Assembly: GCA_964472565.1 (NCBI GenBank)
Contig: CAYYNB010000091.1
Coordinates: forward strand, 1 to 23,098
DNA: 23,098 bases
Direction of reading: 5' to 3'
DNA from: DATAMF01 sp964472565
Lineage (GTDB): Bacteria; Chloroflexota; Anaerolineae; Aggregatilineales; Aggregatilineaceae
A program made the translations under genes and the position numbers. Positions 14,041 to 19,681 of this stretch are shown here, in pieces; position 1 is the stretch's first letter; each line of letters starts with the position of its first letter. A model generated the notes under the pieces. That model saw nothing but the letters and a program-made list of their open reading frames with translations. It was not told the DNA's origin and ran no database searches.

Positions 14041-15039
14041 AAAAAGCGGGAGCCACATGGTGGGATTCTGACAGGCGGCGATAAAATCGAGCATGCGGGA
14101 GAGCCAGTCGGGGGTCAGCCAGGCGGTACCAAAGGCGGCGGCATTTTTGACCACCATCCCAAATAAAAATAGTTGGCGCAGACCCGCAAAGGCCGGAAGC
14201 GCGGCATATTCGGCGGGAAGCAGCGGGCGCACAGATTGGTAGCCGTCGAGCAGGGCGCGGAAAAGGTCCTGGCGGGACCAGTCCAGTTGAGGACCGTTGA
14301 TGATGAGCGCCCAGATGTAGGTTGCAAGATCGTAGATGCGCCAACCCAGCCCTCCGTAGTCAAAATCAATTAAGGTCACGCGGTCATCGGGGCCATAAAG
14401 GGCGTTGCCGCTCATCGAGTCGCCGTGACAGAAGCCATAGTAGGGCGGCACCGTGGGGAGCTGCGCGGCGCGATTCCAGAAGCCGGCGGCAGCGGCACGA
14501 AGCCGGGCCAGCGTATCCTGGGGGAAGAGGGGAAAGTTTGCAAGGCGCTGGAGCGGGATGTGGACGAAATAATGGGCGTCATGGGGCGGGCGGTTGAGGT
14601 CGCCGGGGTAGGTGGCGGCGGCGGCTTGCATGCGTGCCAGCGGGATTCCGTAGCGGCGGGCCGGAGCGGGGGTCGGCGCGGCGGGGGGGTGGTCGATATA
14701 GTCGAACAGAACGGCGGGGCGTTCGCCTTCGGGGGCAGAGAGTAGGGTTATATCACGCCCATCGCGGCGGGAGATAGGCGCTACAACCGGGATACCGGAC
14801 GCCGCGAGATGCCGAAGCATGTCGATTTCGCTCTGAACGGCGGCGGGGGTGTGCCCATTGGCGGCGGTGATACGCAATACCCAGCGTTTTGCCCCCTGTG
14901 AATTGTGTACTATATAAACGTCATTGATGCCGCGCGTGTAGAGATAGCAGTGGGGATCGTTGTCCAGGGTATAGTGGGCGAGGCCGGCCTCGGTTAAGGC
15001 TGCGGGACGGCAGACGGAGCAGAAAATGGGCATACTCAT
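14029..15039 (-). CDS. aminoglycoside phosphotransferase-fold kinase
   Basis: 336-aa member of the APH/choline kinase superfamily, a cytoplasmic ATP-dependent small-molecule kinase. The catalytic loop is HGDSMSGN (H205, D207, N212) and the metal-binding motif is IDFDYGG (D225, D227). In the N-lobe, VLRIT carries Arg56 where the ATP-contacting Lys is often found, and E71 (SEIDMLRHL) is the expected partner. The pattern is like SrkA/YihE and homoserine kinase type II rather than a drug-resistance APH, so it should not be read as a resistance gene. AAGGAG is 5 nt before the ATG; a second ATG lies two codons in. Its 3' end falls within a degenerate family A repeat. It is divergent from queG. Confidence 0.88.
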   Translation of the reverse strand: MSMPIFCSVCRPAALTEAGLAHYTLDNDPHCYLYTRGINDVYIVHNSQGAKRWVLRITAANGHTPAAVQSEIDMLRHLAASGIPVVAPISRRDGRDITLLSAPEGERPAVLFDYIDHPPAAPTPAPARRYGIPLARMQAAAATYPGDLNRPPHDAHYFVHIPLQRLANFPLFPQDTLARLRAAAAGFWNRAAQLPTVPPYYGFCHGDSMSGNALYGPDDRVTLIDFDYGGLGWRIYDLATYIWALIINGPQLDWSRQDLFRALLDGYQSVRPLLPAEYAALPAFAGLRQLFLFGMVVKNAAAFGTAWLTPDWLSRMLDFIAACQNPTMWLPLFPAN

Positions 15040-15063
15040 GGCATCTCCTTATTGTGAATACAC

Positions 15064-15069
15064 ATTATC
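15064..15069 (-). promoter_or_regulatory. candidate -10 box of the phosphotransferase gene
   Basis: GATAAT on the minus strand, about 25 nt before the ATG at 15039. The -35 is unclear. It overlaps the upstream region of the divergent queG gene. Confidence 0.35.
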
Positions 15070-15092
15070 TGCAAGTTAGGCGAGTGGGGAAA

Positions 15093-16127
15093 ATGGTGAA
15101 GGCGGCGGAGATACGGGCGGCGGCGGGGGAATTAGGCTTTAACCAGGTGGGGATTATTCCGGCGGCACCCTCCCCGCGACTGGATGCGTATCAGCGGTGG
15201 GTTGAGGCGGGGATGTACGGTGAGATGGGCTACCTGGCGCGAGCGGATCGGATGGTCCGGCGGCAGGATTTGAACGTGATTGTGCCGGGGGTGCAGTCGA
15301 TCATTGTGGTGGGGCTGGATTATGGGACGTTCGCCGTGCCGGATGGCGTGCTGATGGACGCACGGCGGGGGCGAATCTCGAATTATGCGTGGGGTGTGGA
15401 TTATCATGATGTGATGATACCCCGGCTGGAACAACTGGCGGCGCGGATCGGGGATACGGCGGCGCGGGTGTATGTCGATACGGGGGCGGTGTTGGAGCGG
15501 AGCCACGCCCAGCAGGCCGGATTGGGGTTTGTGGGTAAAAATACGATGCTGATTCATCCCCGGCGCGGATCGTTTATGTTTCTGGGTGAGATTCTGACGA
15601 CGGCGCGGTTTGATGAATATGACAGCCCGCAGCGGGAAAGCATGTGCGGCACCTGCACCCGATGTCTCACCGCGTGCCCGACGAAGGCGTTTGCCCAACC
15701 GTATGTGCTGGATGCGCAGCGGTGTATCAGTTATCTCACAATTGAGTTGAAGGGCAGCATTCCAGAAGACCTGCGCCCATTGATGGGAAACTGGGTGTAT
15801 GGATGTGATATTTGCCAGACGGTGTGCCCCTGGACGCGATTCGTGCAGCCGACGGCGGAAGCGGGGTTCTGGCCGGGGGAGGTGGATCGGGCTGCGCCGC
15901 TTCTGACGGATTTACTCACGCTGGATGATATTCGTTTTTCTCAACGATTCGTCGATGCTGCAATCATAAGAATTAAGCGGGATCGATTGGTGCGGAATGC
16001 GTGCGTGGCGGCGGGGAACAGCGGACTGGCGGCGTTTGGGCCACCACTGGAAGCGCTGGCGGCGGATGACCGATCGGAGATGGTGCGGGAACATGCGCGC
16101 TGGGCCGTGATCGTGTTAGGGGGATAA
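15093..16127 (+). CDS. queG: epoxyqueuosine reductase
   Basis: 344 aa from the ATG at 15093, chosen because family members begin close to the LGFNQVGI segment. A GTG at 15054 would add 13 residues and overlap the upstream region of the divergent gene. It is a cobalamin- and iron-sulfur-dependent enzyme that reduces epoxyqueuosine to queuosine in the wobble base of tRNA(Asp/Asn/His/Tyr). Evidence: VDTGAVLERSHAQQAGLGFVGKN (probable catalytic Asp129) and GSFMFLGEILT in the B12-binding half, then two 4Fe-4S cluster motifs, C185/C188/C191/C195 (CGTCTRCLTACP) and C211 with C238/C241/C245 (CDICQTVCPW). The last 60 residues form a HEAT-like helix pair (VRNACVAAGNSGL...VREHARWAVIVL). No other queuosine gene is in the window. 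Confidence 0.93.
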   Translation: MVKAAEIRAAAGELGFNQVGIIPAAPSPRLDAYQRWVEAGMYGEMGYLARADRMVRRQDLNVIVPGVQSIIVVGLDYGTFAVPDGVLMDARRGRISNYAWGVDYHDVMIPRLEQLAARIGDTAARVYVDTGAVLERSHAQQAGLGFVGKNTMLIHPRRGSFMFLGEILTTARFDEYDSPQRESMCGTCTRCLTACPTKAFAQPYVLDAQRCISYLTIELKGSIPEDLRPLMGNWVYGCDICQTVCPWTRFVQPTAEAGFWPGEVDRAAPLLTDLLTLDDIRFSQRFVDAAIIRIKRDRLVRNACVAAGNSGLAAFGPPLEALAADDRSEMVREHARWAVIVLGG

Positions 16128-16132
16128 ACGCT

Positions 16133-16165
16133 CAGCACCCGGCAGGTGTGGGCTACCGGGTGCTG
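16133..16165 (+). other. hairpin just after queG
   Basis: CAGCACCCGG and CCGGGTGCTG form a perfect 10-bp stem with a 13-nt loop, 5 nt after the queG stop. No T-run follows; instead AAGGAGG begins 6 nt later. It may be a stabilising 3' structure or a regulatory hairpin. Confidence 0.7.
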
Positions 16166-16185
16166 ATGCACAAGGAGGAAAACAT

Positions 16186-16242
16186 TTGGCGCAACTCTGC
16201 GCAATTAATAAGGAGGAAAATCTCTTAAGAAAAGTAACTTGA
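16186..16242 (+). CDS. possible 18-aa leader peptide
   Basis: TTG start with AAGGAGG 7 nt upstream; it encodes (M)AQLCAINKEENLLRKVT. The second AAGGAGGAAAA lies inside its coding part. The SD is among the strongest in the window, but the frame is short, the start is TTG, and no downstream gene follows closely. It could be a small protein, a leader, or chance. Confidence 0.2.
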   Translation: MAQLCAINKEENLLRKVT

Positions 16243-16337
16243 TTAAAGAATAGCTTAAACGTAGACGCCTGTCTTGTGATACTATACATAAAGAATAGAG
16301 GATTTTGTCATACCTTTAGCATTCTTAAGGAAAACGA

Positions 16338-16374
16338 AATACCGCATCCAGACTCCCCAGCCAGATGCGGTATT
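16338..16374. other. 11-bp perfect hairpin
   Basis: AATACCGCATC and GATGCGGTATT pair fully around a 15-nt loop. On the plus strand CTTGTAAAA follows, so it is not a clean intrinsic terminator; on the minus strand TCGTTTTCC follows. Probably the 3' hairpin of a small RNA or a regulatory element. Confidence 0.6.
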
Positions 16375-16422
16375 CTTGTAAAATAATATTTATTTATTTA
16401 AGGAGGCAGAAGAGAAACACCA

Positions 16423-16445
16423 TCTCAATAGATTGTCTATTGAGA
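16423..16445. other. 10-bp inverted repeat with 3-nt centre
   Basis: TCTCAATAGA, TTG, TCTATTGAGA, perfect. It fits either a tight RNA hairpin or a dimeric repressor operator. It begins 17 nt after the third AAGGAGG motif. Confidence 0.6.
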
Positions 16446-16529
16446 GATTGTCACACCAGCCTGCTGTCACACAATCAAAGGATACCGCGAACACGGGGAA
16501 ATGAAACAGTTTACAAAAGCGTGAGATCG

Positions 16530-16545
16530 TGTGACTTTTGTCACC
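16530..16545. promoter_or_regulatory. CRP/FNR-type operator candidate
   Basis: TGTGA, six bases, TCACC: one base from the palindromic consensus TGTGA-N6-TCACA of CRP-family regulators. Two further TGTCACAC words at 16449-16456 and 16465-16472 lie upstream, 16 nt apart in direct orientation. The site is 20 nt before the ATG of the 76-aa gene, a position more typical of repression than activation. Binding by a CRP homologue is inferred. Confidence 0.45.
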
Positions 16546-16564
16546 AGAGGGTTAAAGGGTCTTA

Positions 16565-16795
16565 ATGAAGATGAATATGATCAAAAATTGGCAACTACGA
16601 ATAAACAAAGTGTTTCTGGGCGTGTTTGGGATTGGGCTGCTACCGTGCCCGGACTGCGGACTGCCGCTGGGGCTGAAAATCTGGCCGGTGGCGGCGGTAT
16701 GGTGGCTGTTCCAGCGATTCAGCCACCGCCAGGTGAAAAAGCTGGATTTGATTGTGCAGCAGGCATCCAGGGAGGATCAAGCGGATAAGGGGTAG
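16565..16795 (+). CDS. small membrane-associated protein, hypothetical
   Basis: 76 aa, MKMNMIKNWQLRINKVFLG at the N-terminus, then a hydrophobic stretch with LPCPDCGLPLG in its middle (about 25-36), then IWPVAAVWWLFQRF and a basic/polar tail. One or two membrane-interacting segments are likely; CPDC could be a disulfide or metal pair. SD is weak (AAAGGG). Codon choice in the second half resembles the neighbours. An overlapping +1-frame reading (16531-16788) looks less protein-like. It ends 7 nt before the convergent lipid kinase stop. Not recognised; could be a false call. Confidence 0.45.
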   Translation: MKMNMIKNWQLRINKVFLGVFGIGLLPCPDCGLPLGLKIWPVAAVWWLFQRFSHRQVKKLDLIVQQASREDQADKG

Positions 16796-16802
16796 GGGTG
16801 TC

Positions 16803-17732
16803 CTACAGCTCGGATGCGGCGGGGACGATGATCTGCGCGGCGTGGGGAACGATGTGAATGTCCAGGGCGGCGGGTGTGATCGGTTCGCCGTCGCGGATGA
16901 TGGGCTGAGCGGGTGTGACATTGATCGTTACTTCTTTCGCCTGCCACTGCAACAAGGAATCCGCGATTTCGCCCTCACGAATGGCCGCCTGGAGGACGGT
17001 TTTGAGGTTGGTATCCTGGATTAGAATGACATCAAGCAGACCGTCACCGGGATCGATGGCATGAGCCAGTGTGACACCGGGGACGGGAATTTTGCCATAG
17101 GTTGTAACCAGGCAGCCAATGGCCTCCTGTTCGACGGTGGTGCCATCGATTTGCAGGCGATAGGTGGCGGGCGCTGGATCGCGCAGCATAGCAAAAAGGG
17201 CGGACAGAATGCCGGGGGAATCATTGGCGCGGGCTAGTTGGCCGATGCCCAACCGGAAGAATAAATAACCGCCCACAACGCCCAGATCGAGGGGCTGCAC
17301 TGTGGTCGGGACGGTGCCTAATAAGGCGGCAGCACCAGCCAGATTGAGCGGAATAGCCAGTTCTTTGGCGAGCAGATTCGCAGTGCCGCCGGGAAGGATG
17401 GCTACCGGCATGTTGCGACCTTCCAGCCCGGCGACGACTTCCATCACGGTGCCATCGCCGCCATACACGGCGACGGCATCGACTCGATCCCGGATGGCTA
17501 ACGCGGTTAACTGCTGTGCGTCGCCCGGCCCCTGCGTGACAAAGGCTTCCCAATCAACGCCGTGCTGCTGGAAAACATCGTTCAGGGTATTAAGGATCGG
17601 GGCTTCCTGGCCCGCAGCGGGATTAATGATCACATGGATGCGCTCGTAACGCCGCCCGCCGGTTGGGGCAGACTTATCGCCGGCGCTGATCATACCTTTT
17701 AGCTTATTGACCAAACCCGGTTGTTCACCCAT
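16803..17732 (-). CDS. diacylglycerol kinase-family lipid kinase
   Basis: 309 aa, DAGK catalytic domain of the YegS/DgkB type, which phosphorylates lipids such as diacylglycerol at the membrane. Motifs: VIINPAAG (about 34-41), nucleotide-binding YGGDGTVMEVV (GGDGT 91-95), LPGGTANLLAKEL (PGGTAN 114-119), and the C-terminal IRDGEPI acidic motif. The region after GYLFFRLGIG is short: the GxDA-containing segment usual in this family seems reduced (GIGQLARANDSPG). The substrate is therefore uncertain. GAGG lies 9 nt before ATG. It begins 12 nt after the SH3 protein gene, so the two are co-transcribed and the upstream promoter serves both. Confidence 0.9.
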   Translation of the reverse strand: MGEQPGLVNKLKGMISAGDKSAPTGGRRYERIHVIINPAAGQEAPILNTLNDVFQQHGVDWEAFVTQGPGDAQQLTALAIRDRVDAVAVYGGDGTVMEVVAGLEGRNMPVAILPGGTANLLAKELAIPLNLAGAAALLGTVPTTVQPLDLGVVGGYLFFRLGIGQLARANDSPGILSALFAMLRDPAPATYRLQIDGTTVEQEAIGCLVTTYGKIPVPGVTLAHAIDPGDGLLDVILIQDTNLKTVLQAAIREGEIADSLLQWQAKEVTINVTPAQPIIRDGEPITPAALDIHIVPHAAQIIVPAASEL

Positions 17733-17744
17733 GTTTTCCCTCGA

Positions 17745-18980
17745 TTATTCGATAAATTCTGGCGATAGAGGCAGAAGCGCCGTGTCGAACTGCGTCGAAG
17801 GACTCAGCAGATCGGCATTCAGCCATGCCCGCGTCCCGTCGAGCGTTTCAACCAACAGCCATGTCCCATCGGGATTACGGCCAAAAACAAGTACCTCGGT
17901 GTTCACGGGCAAGCGGGCGACAATCTCGTAATCCTGACCGGGACCACTGCGCAAATTGTTCTGTTCGGCATTCAGATAACCGCGCCCCTGGATTGGACCA
18001 AAAGGCCGCGCGGGAAGCGTGGGAGCTTCGGCCAGCACGGGGATGTCGCCGGAGGTTTTGAGGTCCAGATAGTTGCGGGGCATCCAACCCATGAGGCCAT
18101 CATAGGTGCGGACATAAACCCACTGGCTTGTGGAGTCCTGGCCGAAGAGGTTCACCGGCAAGCCCGCCTGAGCGGTGGCGCTGGTATACGATTCGGCTGC
18201 CGGACGCAGACATAAATTCACATCCTGGAGCACGGTGCCATTGCCGGGGAGGGCGATGAGTTCCATCACCGGGAGAACTTCGATGGGAATGTTTTTTAGC
18301 GTGTCACCCGCATAAAAACCGACCTCGGACGCTGTATCTCCGGTGACGGTGGATTGGTACCCAGCAAAGATGACGGTGCCGCTTTGGGATAAAATGGCTT
18401 CGCGGCTCAATGAACTGATCGTGACCCCTTGATTCTCTGGGGCGGTGATGATTGCTGTGCCGTTCACCGCGATATCTACGCCATTCACATGCAGGAGAGT
18501 CAGGCTGTTGGCGGGCGACTGAACCAGCACGCCGGGCTGGGGCAGGTCGGCGCAGGGGAGCGGCGACTCACCTGTTTTTAGATCAAAGGCCAGCCCATTG
18601 GCGTTTTCTGCAAAGGTTAACGTTGCATTGCCCAGCACCAACAGGGTGGCATAATTCTGTGCATTGACGGCATCGGGCAGATGCAGCACCACCAGGGGCC
18701 ATTCATCGCCCGCCAGGGCATCAATCCGGCTAATTGAACGAACCTGAACCGCTCCGCCTGCCTGGGCGACCTGCTGACCGCCGAACGTTTGAAGCGTGAC
18801 CCCGTTGGTCCCCGCGCAGACGGTGCCATTCTGCATCTCGGCGCATTCCTGTGCCAGCGAGGTGACTGCTACTAAGTAGACGGCCCGACAACTATTTTCG
18901 TCGGCCTGCGCGCCTACCGGAGCCGGAGCCAACGGGAGCAGTGCCAATACAAGTAGGGCGAGAAAAATAACACGTCGCAT
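17745..18980 (-). CDS. secreted protein with two C-terminal SH3-like domains
   Basis: 411 aa from the ATG at 18980; GAGGA lies 9 nt upstream, while an in-frame ATG at 18989 abuts that SD. A signal peptide (MRRVIFLALLVLALLPLAP...VGAQA) is followed by a beta-rich region (about 30-240) not assigned to a named family. Then come two SH3b-like domains: about 253-306 (LCLRPAAES...NLFGQDSTSQWVYVRTYDG, GWMPRNYL) and about 336-392 (NNLRSGPGQDYEIVARLPVN, VLVFGRNPDGTWLLVET, AWLNADLL). The second has the classic NLRSGPG start. Such domains bind peptidoglycan or act as surface adhesion modules, so a cell-envelope role is likely. First gene of a two-gene unit with the lipid kinase. Confidence 0.88.
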   Translation of the reverse strand: MRRVIFLALLVLALLPLAPAPVGAQADENSCRAVYLVAVTSLAQECAEMQNGTVCAGTNGVTLQTFGGQQVAQAGGAVQVRSISRIDALAGDEWPLVVLHLPDAVNAQNYATLLVLGNATLTFAENANGLAFDLKTGESPLPCADLPQPGVLVQSPANSLTLLHVNGVDIAVNGTAIITAPENQGVTISSLSREAILSQSGTVIFAGYQSTVTGDTASEVGFYAGDTLKNIPIEVLPVMELIALPGNGTVLQDVNLCLRPAAESYTSATAQAGLPVNLFGQDSTSQWVYVRTYDGLMGWMPRNYLDLKTSGDIPVLAEAPTLPARPFGPIQGRGYLNAEQNNLRSGPGQDYEIVARLPVNTEVLVFGRNPDGTWLLVETLDGTRAWLNADLLSPSTQFDTALLPLSPEFIE

Positions 18981-19021
18981 GCAATCCATTCCTCAAGATC
19001 ATAACCTTACTCGAGCCGAAT

Positions 19022-19027
19022 AGTATA
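19022..19027 (-). promoter_or_regulatory. candidate -10 box of the SH3/lipid kinase operon
   Basis: TATACT on the minus strand, 42 nt before the ATG at 18980. No clear -35. Confidence 0.35.
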
Positions 19028-19067
19028 ACGAAGATCAATGGAAAACGGGCCACCGATTGTCCTACTG

Positions 19068-19097
19068 CTGACCGCTGGATGATTTTTATGATACACT
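19068..19097 (+). promoter_or_regulatory. candidate promoter of the 125-aa gene
   Basis: CTGACC (19068-19073), 18-nt spacer, TACACT (19092-19097). Four of six matches in each box. TATGAT at 19087-19092 is an alternative -10. Confidence 0.3.
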
Positions 19098-19139
19098 TAT
19101 TTACTCAATACAAACGGATTTATGAGGGGATACATACAC

Positions 19140-19517
19140 ATGGGATATAAGATCGAGTCTTTTCCTAAAGAGAAACTGATTGTTGAAACGTGGGGCGCTG
19201 ATTACAGCCCGGCGGTGGATGGACCGCAAGCGGCACGTGATATTATCAAGGCGATGGATGCCCTCAACGAACCTGTCACGGTGATTGTGGATATGCGCGC
19301 GGCCCAACTCTCGTTTAATGATATTCTCACGTTGTCGCAGGTGGCGGCAGACAAAAATGCTCCGGCGCGGCACCCCCTGCAACGCCGCCGGATCATTGTG
19401 ACGGACAGTAACATTGTGTCGATGGCAGCCCAGGGTCTGGATCATGAGGTGTTCGGGCATATTATGGTCGATATTGCGACGTCGATGGAAGAAGCATGGA
19501 AGATGGCGCAGCAGTAG
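19140..19517 (+). CDS. small STAS/SpoIIAA-like protein
   Basis: 125 aa from the ATG at 19140, with GAGGGGA 9 nt upstream; an in-frame ATG at 19122 precedes that SD. Alternating strands and helices (KIESFPKEKLIVETWG, PVTVIVDMRAAQLSFNDIL, RRRIIVTDSNIVSMAAQGL, IMVDIATSMEEAWKMAQ) match the alpha/beta layout of STAS or SpoIIAA-like (SEC14-type) domains. These usually mediate protein or ligand binding and are not enzymes. There is no signal peptide or membrane segment. The gene is alone, and no partner kinase or phosphatase is next to it. The family assignment rests on fold pattern only. Confidence 0.65.
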   Translation: MGYKIESFPKEKLIVETWGADYSPAVDGPQAARDIIKAMDALNEPVTVIVDMRAAQLSFNDILTLSQVAADKNAPARHPLQRRRIIVTDSNIVSMAAQGLDHEVFGHIMVDIATSMEEAWKMAQQ

Positions 19518-19572
19518 GCTGGGCAGAGGGCGAAAGACTGTGTTATGCACGATTAGCCATCCGATGAGGATG

Positions 19573-19596
19573 GGGGCCGGTTTGCAAACCGGCCCC
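19573..19596. repeat. palindromic repeat family B, copy 4, perfect 24-nt palindrome
   Basis: GGGGCCGGTTTG followed directly by its exact complement CAAACCGGCCCC. It is followed by TACAAATGCC, like the TACCAATGGC after copies 1 and 2. A weaker relative (GGGGGG...ATCGCCCCCC) lies at about 19631-19660. It sits between convergent genes. Confidence 0.75.
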
Positions 19597-19681
19597 TACA
19601 AATGCCTACGCATTCTCGCCCACATTGGCAGGGGGGGAAAGCGGGAGCGTATCGCCCCCCACAAGAACCGTGCGAAAGACG

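Larger units (their letters stand above)
16128..16564. other. 437-bp structured intergenic stretch, AT-richer
   Basis: No convincing long gene. It holds, in order: a 10-bp hairpin (16133), AAGGAGGAAAA (16172), an 18-codon frame (16186), a second AAGGAGGAAAA (16210), an 11-bp hairpin (16338), a third AAGGAGG (16400), a 10-bp inverted repeat (16423), two TGTCACAC words (16449, 16465) and a CRP/FNR-like site (16530). A weak promoter-like pair TTAAAC (16255) and GATACT (16278) could start a transcript about 16290. I do not recognise tmRNA, 6S, RNase P or a known riboswitch in it. Confidence 0.6.

Noticed and set aside
14029..15039. Antibiotic resistance aminoglycoside phosphotransferase
   Set aside because: Only the superfamily fold motifs are present; the sequence looks more like SrkA or homoserine kinase type II, and there is no mobile context.
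13305..16127. Multi-gene defence island around the TIR gene
   Set aside because: Neighbours are a convergent small-molecule kinase and queG, both housekeeping-like; no nuclease, helicase, SIR2 or cyclase is present.
16128..16564. tmRNA, 6S RNA, RNase P RNA or a known riboswitch
   Set aside because: None of the conserved core words I know (for example a tmRNA tag ending or CCA-end acceptor) could be found.
16365..16565. 66-aa plus-strand open frame
   Set aside because: Starts inside the 11-bp hairpin without an SD and runs through inverted repeats; codon use unlike neighbours.
16531..16788. 85-aa frame overlapping the 76-aa gene
   Set aside because: Starts within the CRP-like site with no SD; Gly/Ala-rich shadow of the 76-aa frame.
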